Shown here piece by piece: positions 25,311-37,100 of a DNA stretch of 64,000 nt (position 1 is the stretch's first letter; every line of letters starts with the position of its first letter). This DNA comes from Patiria miniata. Its lineage: Eukaryota > Echinodermata > Asteroidea > Valvatida > Asterinidae. The notes under the pieces were generated by a model. That model did not search any database, was not told where the DNA came from, and was given only the letters and a program-made list of their open reading frames with translations. The stretch is from the NCBI RefSeq assembly GCF_015706575.1, contig NW_024037057.1, forward strand, positions 5,699,203-5,763,202, written 5' to 3'. A program made the translations under genes and the position numbers.

Positions 25311-25767
25311 AGTAGGGCGAGTTCATAATCTGCTTAGAATTAAGAACTTCTAGGAAGCCTTAAACTAAAGTGCAAGAATTAATTTTACCAAAATGGGTAG
25401 ATACTAGATACATGTAGATTGTATTATAACCGACATACAGGAACTCACATCACGTGTCATTCGTTATATTACTGCCATTCACGCCGGGGCTCAAAAAGTA
25501 CTATCCGCCCATGGGGAATGGGAAATACTATTGAACAGTTAGGATCATTCTTGTTCCATGACGCGGTATTTGTGTGCACGTTCAGCGTTGCGCGTATGGC
25601 GCGTATTGTTCCAAAGAGCCAGCGCTACAGCGTAACGGTTGGGTTCAAAATTTTCGTGAAGGGGTGGTTTGGAAGAGAGAAATACATTTTTCACCAATTT
25701 GTAGGCCTATTGAAATAAAAGTTCAAATATATCAAGTGAAAAGGATGTATGTATGTCAATTATATAA

Positions 25768-25940
25768 AACAAATATTGAGTGGCTTTAAATTGTGAAATG
25801 GGAGGAATATTATCGCTCGGTAAAATCTGGACTTTTCCAGTTCACTCGGCTTCGCCTCGTATAATGGAAAAGTCCAGAATTTACCTTGCGATAATATTCC
25901 TCCCATTCCACGCTGATCCACTCAACATTTGTATATTATG
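25768..25940. repeat. Hairpin-forming inverted repeat
   Basis: Arms of about 70 bp around GGAGGAATATTATCGC and TGGACTTTTCC with a short loop GGCTTCGCC. Confidence 0.85.
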
Positions 25941-26424
25941 CATTTTAACATGGTATCGCAGCTTGTATCTTCTAAGTTCTAGTGCAGGTGTGTGCATTAT
26001 TTGCGGTCTCAAAATCTTTGTTTTCTCACTAAAGGCAAGGCAAGCTTTTGCCAAAAGTATCATAAGTATAGTAAAGTACAGTAGTGTCCCTGAAAAGAAA
26101 AATATACCAGAGACACAGGTGGTGGAAGGAAGGAGAAGGGTGCCACTTGCCCCCCCCCCCCAAAAAAATTCTGAAACTTTTTCCGTTGCCCTTGAATGCT
26201 CGCCCACTTTTTGAAAACCCACTACCGGGATACCGGTACATGAATTCACTTTCAGAAACGTTTCAACACAACTTTCTGAAAATCTTCCCCTACTTCCCTC
26301 TCTCATAGTCTCAGTCTCCAACCCCCCTTCCCCGCCCCCTTTGGATACCCCACTACAAAGACGTATGGACTTCATGCACCCATTCACTTTCAGAAACATT
26401 CTCCTGCCACTGACAGGTATGTAT

Positions 26425-26547
26425 GTATACCGGAAGGCGCAAGGTACAATTCTCAAGCGTCCTTCAACAGCAGCATTCCCACCACTGAGGGCGTACTTAT
26501 CACAGATTTCAATAACCTCTTCACCACAGACATATGCAGCAGTGTAG
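26425..26547 (-). CDS. Possible isolated exon, unidentified protein
   Basis: The - strand reads DYTAAYVCGEEVIEICDKYA and SGGNAAVEGRL with protein-like composition, between a weak acceptor (aatgaag) and a possible donor (gtatac). The longer open frame continues into repeat DNA and is not believed. I cannot name a family and no partner exon was found, so this may be chance or a relic. Confidence 0.2.
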
Positions 26548-26731
26548 TCCTTCATTCATAAATAAATAACAAACAGATTCCCAAGTTGCCAGACAAGGCC
26601 AGCCAACATGAATGACACCCTATGCGTGTACATTAGTGTGAGTCATGCAAGGTTGTTTGCTATACAAAGACATTTCTCCCTGCATCATCCAAGGACTTGT
26701 TAAACACACTGTGAAGTGACCTGTTTTTCTC

Positions 26732-27243
26732 TTAAAGGGAAGATACAACATTTGCAAACATCTCAAAACGAAATAATCAAATTATCACGAAATACCTTAC
26801 TGGATTGCTAGGGAATGACAGTCTCAAGCATCCTGTAAAATCGTGGCTCCTGGTGTGCTCTCATTTTCAAGAAAAATTGTATTTTTCCAACGCTGGTCGG
26901 CCGACCAGCGTTGGAGAAAACTGGCTTTTTTTCAAAAAGTGCTCCTAGTTTTTCATAATTAGTTATTCCGCGTTTTCTTTGCAATTGTGAAGAGTTACAA
27001 GCCTGCTAGACTGATTCTCTGACTTACAATTCCCCAAAGTCTATAAATTGCTCTGTTTCATCTTAAGTGGGGTCAGGGAACTAGACTACAAGATCATGAT
27101 TGGTTTTCTTAGTTTTTTTAGCATCTACAACAAGCCCAAAACGTGAAACAAGTCATTTTAACAATATTGGCTGTAACATACTAATCCTCTTAATCCATTT
27201 ATTTCTGAAAATTGCAGCAAAAGCAAATGTACATTCCCTTTAA
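26732..27243 (-). mobile_element. K1 element, copy 6
   Basis: Inverted copy, TTAA ends. Perfect palindrome at 26886-26915, GCTGG/CCAGC form. Confidence 0.92.
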
Positions 27244-28184
27244 CTCACTGTATGCGTGTACAGTGTTACATTTAGATAATATTCAGGACCAATTTTGAAC
27301 AAGCCTCAAAGCACTGACATTACTGATGCCTTATGGTCCTTTCAAATTTCAACAATCCTCTTATTGTTTGATCAGTCACAGACAGTGAAAAAATGTCCTC
27401 CACTTCCTCTGTCATGCATAATTTGTAAACAGACTAGTCAAAAAACCAGTTCTATCACATTTGTGTAAACACTGTGAATTTTGTCAAATTCCATCAACAG
27501 ACAAAAGAGGTAAAGTTCTGGTAGACCTACAGCTGGCATAACACTCATCTCCAGTCAAAGCACAGAAAATTGACAAGGGAATTTTTCAACTGTTAAAAAC
27601 AGTCACTTGATTGAGTCTGACTGCTTTGATGATGTAGCTGAATTTGCCAGCCAGAGGGAGGGAGACTATATGATGGGCAAATGAAAGAGGAAACAACAGG
27701 CATGACAGGACGCACCGGTACGCCCACATCGGAAATGCTCTTTCCTCTGGCATTTCGTGGTAAGTAGGCCCTATCAAAAGGGATGTGCGCAGCCAAAGTA
27801 TGAGCATACACTGTTTCACAATGAACTATTACAATTTGTATTTAGATTTTTGTGTTTCATTTTACACACTGATTTGGGAGTGCCATTAGAAACCATTGTA
27901 CTATACATGTACGTATACATTTGTATCACACTGACAAACTGTACACGTGACATATACTTTATGTACTGTACTTGGCCTACATGTACTACTAGTATTCAAT
28001 GAAAATCTCATGGCAGGTTTTTTTTTTAAGTTTACATCTACCTGTATCTGATGGATTGAGGCATAAAATGAACAGCATTTTTTTTTTTTTTTTGCATTGC
28101 CAATCACTAAAAGCAAATTTGTTTATTTGTTGGAGTTTTCATTAATGGTAGATTCGGGTTCTTTCTGACATTATAAAATAAAGA
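27244..28184. other. AT-rich non-coding DNA
   Basis: No gene or element recognised. Confidence 0.4.
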
Positions 28185-28761
28185 GGCAGTGGATATTTTG
28201 CCGGAGACGGCAAACCTTTAGTAAACGTTAGTTTGCCGGATATGCACTGAACATGCGCAGTTACTGTTTTTTTGTACTTAAAAATTCTCCGGTGACAAGT
28301 TTTAGTCTGGCTCCATGCCAAAATTATCGTTGTTACCTCGTATTCACAAGATGGGATTCAGACCATTTTATAATTTCGGACTTTATTTCCCTTTTAAAAA
28401 AAATCCTCCAGAGCCACAAATTTGAAAAAGAAAATGTAATACTCTGCAAAAAATGTTTGAGACATGTTAAAATAATAAAAGAAGAATATTCTTATTTATT
28501 TGGGGATGAGAAAAAAACACTTAAAAATGTGGAGCATGGAGGGGATCCGGACTCGAACCTGAGTCATCCCGCTCTCTAAAGCCTTTGCTTAACCACTACA
28601 CCAAACGTGCTACACAACTTTTGGTGGGAATTTAATACATATTATAATTCAACCCTATATTGAAGAGTACAGCGCCCTCTGTTGATATGGATTGCCGCCG
28701 GCAAACCTTTAGTAATCGTTGTTAGTTTGCCGTCATTACCTCCGGCAAAATATCCACTACC
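28185..28761. mobile_element. Inverted-repeat element with GTGGATATTTTGCC ends
   Basis: Ends (A/C)GTGGATATTTTGCCGGAG inverted at each side, followed by GGCAAACCTTTAGTAA repeated in both arms. Holds a tRNA-like sequence. Confidence 0.75.
28538..28612 (-). mobile_element. tRNA-like SINE head
   Basis: A box-like TGGTGTAGTGGTTAAGC and B box GGTTCGAGTCC at normal spacing. The acceptor stem does not pair well, so it is taken as a SINE head or relic rather than a working tRNA. Confidence 0.55.
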
Positions 28762-30879
28762 AAAAAAAAATCATTATGTATTGAATAAATTAAAATGCAA
28801 TTCCTGTGCTATCGGTATGTAAATATATAGTTTCCACTTCCAGTTCCACCCCGAAAAATTGAATTTTTTTTTGGGGGGGGGGGGAATTGCTATATTTTCC
28901 TAGCAATTAACAAATTCAATTTTAATAAACCCCCGACATTTAGTTATAAAATTTGAATTATTGGCTGCCAGACAAAACAAAAAAGTGGCGTCGTTATGCT
29001 TAATACCACAAAATGATACAAAAAAGAATCGCGATTGAAGAAAGATTCTTTCTTCAAATTTTTGTGTTTTTTTCCTATTGATTTTCAACTTGGGAACAAT
29101 TTTCGTTGGGGTTGCCTTCTTTCAAATATGTCAAAGAAGGTAACAGAAATTGTTCCTTGAAAAATCAATATATTCCGTTGTCAGGTTGTAAATTACAGTT
29201 AGTTTAAAAGTTTAAATGTGAGCACGTGAAAAAACAAACAAACAAACAAAACATGCATTCAGTTATGCCAAGCATCCCAATTGTATACAATCATTGACAA
29301 TCCTGACAATCGAAAAACAGTGAACACGTTCATGCATGGTGAACATGGTGTCTTTTTTTGGTGAACATCGTCGACAGTAAAACACCGCGGACACAACACA
29401 ACGCGGGAAATTCTGAAATGGTCACTACCCTTCTTCTCCAAATAAAATAAGCAAAGAAAGATTTTCTCACCTTTTGTTTTGGGCACAACGTTGCAGACCA
29501 CGCTTCAGTTATAAAAGGAGACCTCTTCTCTCAAAATCCTGCATACTTTTGACGTGACTAATCGCTCAAAAAATCGTGTGGCTTGTTCGAAAAAATGAGT
29601 AAGCACGTCAAAAGCGCACACGAAAAATTAGTAGCCCAATCAACCGCAAGACACAATGTCACTGTGTACAAACGGGCAGGTAAATTGGGCGCGTACAAAC
29701 GCCTGATTGGGCTTGGCTCATTAACAGGTGCCTCCCCCTTTTATGGTCCGACGATTAATTAATGATGCTTATGGCCGCTTTTATAGATGGATTTGGAACA
29801 TCTAATTGGTGTTTTAGAGAGAAGAGAATGGAAAAATCAAATCTCTTAAACAAATCACGGCAACTTTGGATGTAAATAAATATTTTGTTTTCACTTTAAA
29901 AAAAAGTCAAAAACAAGCCAGGCGATCATAGTTGAAAGGAGTTCTACCGCTTGGTGGCGCTGTCACGGACCTTTACAGGGTACTTTTTTGTTTGAGAGGG
30001 GGCGGGGTCTGCGAAAAACCAGGGAGGGGGTTAATAATAATTGGGGTCATTTAAAACACAAATTGCGGCTTTCAAAATCAATTTGAAACACTGCGAGGTA
30101 TTTTTTTAATAAATTGTGATGAACTGGATAAAATATTCACTTTGGACCACCCCAGCCCCGCTCCCCTCCCAAAAAAAGTGTGGTAATATATGTCATTTCT
30201 CAAGTTTCCCCCTTTTTCACAAAAAATGTTATACTTTCCACCCAGTGCGGACTTATTTTATCTTTCCTAGGGGTGCACAATACTAATTGAAGTGAGAATT
30301 TCTACAGAAGCCCGTTAGCGCATGAAAAGTGCCCCCCCCCCCCAACAACAACCACCTTTTTTTTTTAAATAAAGGATATGAGACCGTTTGGCTTTGTGTA
30401 AACATATAGCTGAGGATCAATTCTTTGGTTTGGGGGCTTCTATATCTGAGGGCAGGCTTGACAAAATTACGGTCGCAAATGAGTCCTATTTGCCTGAGAA
30501 AGTGGAGGGATGCCATTAATAGTTATAAAATGGCCGGGGCTAGGCTAGGCTGCAGCATTCAGGCTTCTTGAGAAGTACACTTTTTAGGAGCTCGGGCGAG
30601 TTTGTTTTGATGTGAATATTTAAAAATGTAATTGGTTAACCCACCAAAAATTGAAAGGAAATGGAAAGATGAAGGACAAGACAGTAATTATATTTTGTTT
30701 GAGAAACCCCAGTGATGTCGGCTTGCATGTTATTTAGCCCTGAACTCTGTTGATTTTACACTGTTTTCAATGGGGCTTTAGTTTTACAGTACAGAGAGAG
30801 TGAGTGCACAGAGCCGAGTGAGGGCGCTATCACTGACAGCCGAATTCCATTCTATTTTTAGGACACACGCACCTGTGCC
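28762..30879. other. Non-coding DNA upstream of MYB
   Basis: Homopolymer runs, an (AAAC)n run near 29233 and short open frames only; no gene recognised. Confidence 0.4.
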
Positions 30880-31083
30880 TTACGTCATCCAGACGAGGGA
30901 TTGTCCAATCACATTCCAGGGCCATGCATCTCATTATTCGGCGCGCGCGATTTCAATAAAGACTTCCGCGTAGAGTACAGGTCATAGCATTCCTGAGGGG
31001 CGAAATTCTTCCGAAATATTTGGGATCGGGGATTCCAGATTGGTTGGATCTGATGCCCAGGATTACCAGGAAGAGATCGAGTC
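30880..31083 (+). promoter_or_regulatory. Putative MYB promoter / 5' leader
   Basis: Upstream of the MYB start ATG there is a CRE-like TTACGTCA (30880-30887), a CCAAT box in TCCAATCA context (30905-30909) and an E2F-like TTCGGCGCG (30937-30945), all within about 200 bases. CCAAT plus E2F-type sites is the usual layout of proliferative-gene promoters, including vertebrate B-MYB. No clear TATA box is placed. The transcription start is not visible, so part of this may be 5' UTR. Confidence 0.45.
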
Positions 31084-31106
31084 ATGTATTCTGGCAAATG
31101 TTACAG
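31084..31106 (+). CDS. MYB: MYB exon 1 (coding part)
   Basis: Encodes the first seven residues plus two bases (MYSGKCY then AG). The donor is AG/gtttgt. Joining to exon 2 completes a serine codon and runs into an acidic Ser/Asp tract. This is the weakest exon call because it is short. Confidence 0.7.
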
Positions 31107-34100
31107 GTTTGTGATAATTTCTGAGTGTTTTTTCTTGGGCCGCCCTTTCAGTCGGCTGTGCTTTTGTTCGTGCACATCGCGTTGGCGACAATGGCGTTGC
31201 TAAATCAAGGTCTACACACGTCATCAAACCACAAACTGCATCATGATCGATCAAATCATTCAATACTGCAAATCCTTGTTGACCCTTCATTTCTTTGTGA
31301 CCTCCCACTTTTTCTTGTATTTTGTACAATTTTGAACATTGTAATTTTTTTTTCTATGACAATGACATGTATGAATTGAATTGAATGATTTAAGATTTAT
31401 TTCATATTTGCATAAAACATGAACAATTTTGGCAAACATGGCAACCAAAGGCATGAACATAATGAAGCTTTTTTCATTACATTTACATAGGTAAATTTTC
31501 ATAGGCCTACTGACATGACTGACATGAGACACTGTTCATTAATCGTGATTATGTAAATGTTTTGTTTTGTTTTGATTCTTTCTTCATGATCAAGTAAGGT
31601 TTCAGACATGTCAGATGTCTTTTGTCCTACATTTCAACTCAGTTTGGATTGACGAAAATAGTCTTCAATTGGTTAATTTCAATGTAGGCCTATTCCATAA
31701 ACATTGAAATTTTTAACTGGTTTTGAAATTGCTTAAACTTGCGTGATAAGGAATCTTTTTGTGAAATTAGTAGTTTTTCTCATAAATAGGGAGTTAGCTT
31801 CAAGGGGATGCGGGCAGGGGATGCAAATCTAGAAACTTTATTCTAATGTAAACACTTTCCGACTTTAGATTTTGATGTGATGTATTTATTCTTCCCCATT
31901 CATTTATACATTAGCAGTTACGATAGTGACTCTAGCGACAATGATGTCACTACCGATCAGGATTACGACAGCAGCTCGGCGAGCGACCCCAACAAGAAAT
32001 ACATCAACAGAGCGCGCTGGACCAAAGATGAGGTCGGTTGATCCAACGAGAGAAAAAAAAATCATAAAAAATAAAAAATAATACTTTAGGCATTTGGAAA
32101 AATGCTTAACCCCGATGCCAGTTTTGCACCATGTTACATGTGTGATAGTTAGTCATTGCAAATTAAAGAACTTGAATTTCCAATTGGAGAGAATTCTATG
32201 AATGGACATCACTAATTTTTCCCTGCAATGACCTACATGTATCAGCCATTAGAAGCAAGTCCTTAAACTTCAAATTTAGCTGGGACAATATTGAACCATT
32301 TACTGAGAAAACACTTGGGATTTTTCAGACCAGTCGCATAGGGTTTGTGCTCAGGTAGCCCCATAAATGTGGCTTATTTACTGGACTACCTCCGTAAACA
32401 TAGGCCACACATCCACATGTACAAAAACGTGTCGCACTTTGCCAAATTTTGATTTTCACATTTAGGCTTAGTTTGTAGGTTTTTTGCTTTAGAAGCATAC
32501 TCACCCTCTTTATAGGCTAATCAGAAAGTGCTGCCTTTTTCAGATGTCTAATTTTTGTGAAATTTCATGTTGAAATTTTGATACGCAAACGTGTGCAAAT
32601 AAATCTGGAAATTTCACGAAAAATAGACATCTGAAAAAGGCAGCACTTTCTGATTAGCCTATAAAGAGGGTGAGTATGCTTCTAAAGCAAAAAAACCTAC
32701 AAACTAAGCCTAAATGTGAAAATCAAAATTTGACAAAGTGTGACACGTTTTTGTACATGTGGATGTGTGGCCTATGTTTACGGAGGCAGTCCAGTAAATA
32801 GGCCACATTTATGGGGCTAGTGCTCAGGGAGTCAAGTGATGTCCAGGTATGGAATTCTTTCCTTCCAGACTTTACATATCTTAGTACATATTCTAATAAA
32901 AGTGTTGAAGGGTACTCCAATTTGTAACTTAAAAGTCAAAGCATAACGGAACAGGGCTCACATCAATAAGGGAATAAATGTGTGCCAGTTTTAAACACTG
33001 TACATAAGACGGGTTGGAGTCAAGTCGAAGGCGAGGATAATTATCAGCATTAAAACAAAATTACAAACAGGGTATAAAAGGTTAAAACCCAAACCAGTGA
33101 GTGTTGATTTGTGTGGTTTTAGGATGACACACTCCGTCGGCTCGTAGAGAACTACGGTTCGGAGGACTGGAAGCACATTGCGAGCTTCTTCCCGGATCGG
33201 TCGGAGATGCAGTGCTATCATCGCTGGCAGAAGGCCCTGAACCCCGAACTCGTGAAAGGACCCTGGACTAAAGAGGTAAAGCCTACCCTAGTCGAGAACA
33301 TCACAAGTCCCTGCAAGTCCATCACAAGTCCATCACAAGTCCATACAAGTCCATCACAAGGCCATCACAAGTCCATCTCAAGTCCATCACAAGTCCAACA
33401 CAAGGCCATCACAAGTCCAACACAAGGCCATCACAAGTCCAGCACAAGTCCATCACAAGTCCATCACAAGTCCATCACAAGTCCATCACAAGTCCAGCAC
33501 AAGTCCAACACAAGTCCAGCACAAGTCCATCACAAGTCCATCACAAGTCCATCACAAGTCCATCACAAGTCCATCACAAGTCCTCCAGTCTAGATTCAAC
33601 TCACAAGCTATTCCAATGAGCTTTGACAAAGGCATTACTTTGTTATTGTTCATCCACTGTTACTTGTGACTGGACATGTGATGTACTTGTGATGAGCTTG
33701 TTAAGTCTTGTGACTACTTGTGACTGTACTTGTGACTAGACTTGTGATGGACTTGTGACTGGACTTGTGACTGGACTTGTAACTGGACTTGTGACTGGGC
33801 TTGTGACTGGGCTTGTGATGACTTGTGATGACTTGTGACTGGACTTGTGATGACTTGTGACTGACTTGTGACTGGACTTGTGATGACTTGTGACTGACTT
33901 GTGATGACTTGTGATGCTTGTGACTGACTTGTAAAGTCTTGTGACTACTTTCGAATGGACCCTGCCCTTTTCTTACTTTTGTTTGAATTTTTTTCCAAAA
34001 GGTGAATAGCTTTTATATTGCTTCAAAAAATAGGAGAACTGAAAAATGGCACAGACAGTACACATTCAATAAACATTCCTTTTTTCTATTTGAGAGATTG

Positions 34101-37100
34101 CTAAAGGTTTTGTTTGCGTCTTTACATACAAAAAAGATCACCAGAGCTATTGTCAGGCTGTAAATAAATCGAAATGCGTTAAGAAACAACTCCATAATTA
34201 AACCAGGCATGCAATTTTTCCTCGGATCGGCTGATTTTGTAGTTTTGTACTTCTCTTGAATTCTATTACTAATTGGAAAACACTGTACAAAGTCTTGTGT
34301 GGTTTGGAATTTCCTTGTTTTTTCCCCTAAATTTTCAGTTGCATGCCTGTTAAACGGGATGGTTTATGTTCATTTGATGTCTCATTCGAAGTGAGTTACT
34401 TTTATGTTGCTAGGAAGATAGAGATTGAAAAATAAAGAATCATTCATTGTGATACTCAAACATAGCTTTGGGAGACAATTTTAAGAGCCCAATTACAGGT
34501 TTATTTATATGACTCTGTTGAACTTAGAAAATGATGATAATTGTTAGAATCATTTTTTTTATACAGGAGGATGATCGAGTTACTCAGCTGGTCAGACAGT
34601 ACGGTCCCAAACGCTGGTCTCTCATCTCCAAGTTTCTGACTGGCAGAACTGGTAAACAGTGCCGAGAGAGGTTGGTTACTAGACCTGAGTCTCTGTTTTC
34701 TTTTGGTTTTGTATTTTATTGAACAGGAAAACGAGACTTTAACTGTAGCGCTGGGCTGAAAATTGATGCACACACAATATTCATACAAAGTTTTTACCTC
34801 AATGTTTGAATATTCAAATATTCGATCAAATCCAAGTTCCAATAACCAGATACTAAATTGTGACCTGTTCTGTCAAAAGCAGATGCTTCTGGGCAGAGGT
34901 TGAAATTGAGATATGGCCAAAAAAAAAATTGGCCCTATTTTTTTTCGATTTTCAAATTTTTGCATGTTTGTAATCCTAAACATGTGTAAAATATACTATA
35001 AAAGTTTGAAACCCTAATTTGAACTCTCAATATAGTATTTCTGATGATTTGTTAAAATATAACAGTTAAAGAAGTTAATGTTTTGTGATGTTCGTGGCCA
35101 TTTTCTCCGGTTTCTACTTTTCGACACAATGAACTTCAAAATAGCATAACTCTGTCCAGGAATGACCGGTTTCAAAAATTAAACCACCTATTAAAAGGAA
35201 AAAGAACATATTTTAACAATATGCAAAAATCTCATTTTGACCTTATGCCCAGAAAAGTCTGATTTTGACAGAACAGGTCACAATTGTTCGAAAAAGCACA
35301 GCACTACTTCACAAGCAGTGTTTCAATGACTCTGGTTTGTTGGTCCGACTCATTGTTTGTTTTTGTCTGTCCTTTTTTTTTCGCAGATGGCACAACCATC
35401 TGAACCCGGACATCAAGAAGAGCGCCTGGACGCAAGACGAGGACCGCATCATCTACGACGCCCACAAACGCCTCGGCAACCGCTGGGCCGAGATTGCCAA
35501 ACAGCTTCCCGGAAGGTAAAAGTTGACGACTCAAGTAATCGGAACGTGATTACGCATTGTCCAAGTGTAACCTGTGAGATTTCCCGCCAGACATGAAATA
35601 CCATGTTGCGGACTTGCAAAGCGCGCCCTACACATCTGACCCACTGGGTACCCTACATAGTACATACCCTCACGCATTTGAGTGACTTAAATCCTGTCAC
35701 ATTTATGTTTTTGTAAGCGTGACACGACTGTTTCAGAACGATGAAATTATTATTATTATTATTATTAATCATTTCTCGTAATGAAACCAAGGATTCCTCA
35801 AAAGCGCCCTAGGCACTGTAGCTCGCAAGCCTGAAGAAACCTGTGGAGAGAAGACAATGAGAAGAAGTTACAGTTTTAGAGGTGGGAGGAAAAGCCCAGA
35901 AGAATATTCAGGGAAAAACCCACGGAATCAGGCAGGGACTGAAAACCCAATCCACATATTGGCCCAGGCGGGATTCGAACCCGGGTCACAGCGGTGGAAG
36001 GCGAGGAAAGTACTGCTACGCCAACCTGACTCCCCTTTATAATTACACTATCTAATAATCCGAGATGTGATATAACAATGAAGTGTACATAACTCTGCCT
36101 GAGAAATCCTTAATTAACCCCAACAGAACTCAACCCATCACACCCCACGCCATGGTTTTGTTGGAATCTGTCAGGATGGGTACAGTACCCCTAAACTGAC
36201 AGTCTTTTACATTGGGTTGGCACACCTCCAGAATCAAAGTCAGAAATATGTGTGTGCAGTTTCCCATATGGTGTTGGAATTTGCCAGGATGGGTATGGTT
36301 CCTAGTAAATCATGCTATTAGGGAGTTGGGGTTTATCTTCATCAAAGATTTGAACTCATTACTGTTATTGCATTGTTTCCCTCATTTCTAGAACGGACAA
36401 TGCCATCAAGAACCACTGGAACTCGACGATGAAACGCAAAGTGGAGACGCAGAATCCTTACACTCCGATCAAACAGATTCCTCTTAACAACCAGGTACAA
36501 TACCATGTTGATTTGATTCCTTACTGTCGACCGAAATTTGACTCAGTCATCACCCCAAAACTTCACACATGACTTGGTTTGGAATCTCTTGAAACAGATC
36601 CCAAATATTAAAGGGAATATACATCATTTGCTTTTGCTGTAATTTTCAGAAGTGGATGGAATTGGGGGTTTGGAAATATATAGCAAATATAGTTACACTG
36701 ACGTTTTTGAGGTTTTGGGTTCGAAAATGCTATGAAAACCGAGAAAAACAATCATTTTCCTGTAGTCTGGTTCCCTGACTCCATATAAGAAGAAACAGAG
36801 CAGTTTACATACATTGGGGAATTGTAAGGTCAGGGAACCAGTCTAGCTGGCTTGTACCCGTTCATAGGTGTGTAATCGATTGCAAACAAGTGCGATGGTC
36901 AACTGGGGCCAGTATTTGAAAAAAAGCCAGTTTTTTCCAACGCTGGTTGGCCGACCAGCGTTGGAAATTGATACAAAAATACCACTTTTCTTGCAAAAGA
37001 CAGTATACCAGGTGCCATGATTTTACAGGATGCTTTACACTGTCTTTCACTAACAGTCCAGCAAGGTATTTCAAAATGATTTGGTAGTTTTATTTTTTGA

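Noticed and set aside
25881..26555. 224-codon open frame on the - strand
   Set aside because: Apart from a short protein-like start it runs through G/C homopolymers and non-coding DNA; not believed as a gene.
33276..33593. Open frame extending MYB exon 3 into a TSPSQ-type repeat protein
   Set aside because: The exon ends at a good donor, exon 4 joins in phase, and the extension is the 11-bp satellite.
36114..36340. A sixth TTAACCC-bounded element
   Set aside because: The left end is TTAACCCCAAC but the right end (GTTGGGGTTTAT) lacks TTAA; too decayed to count.
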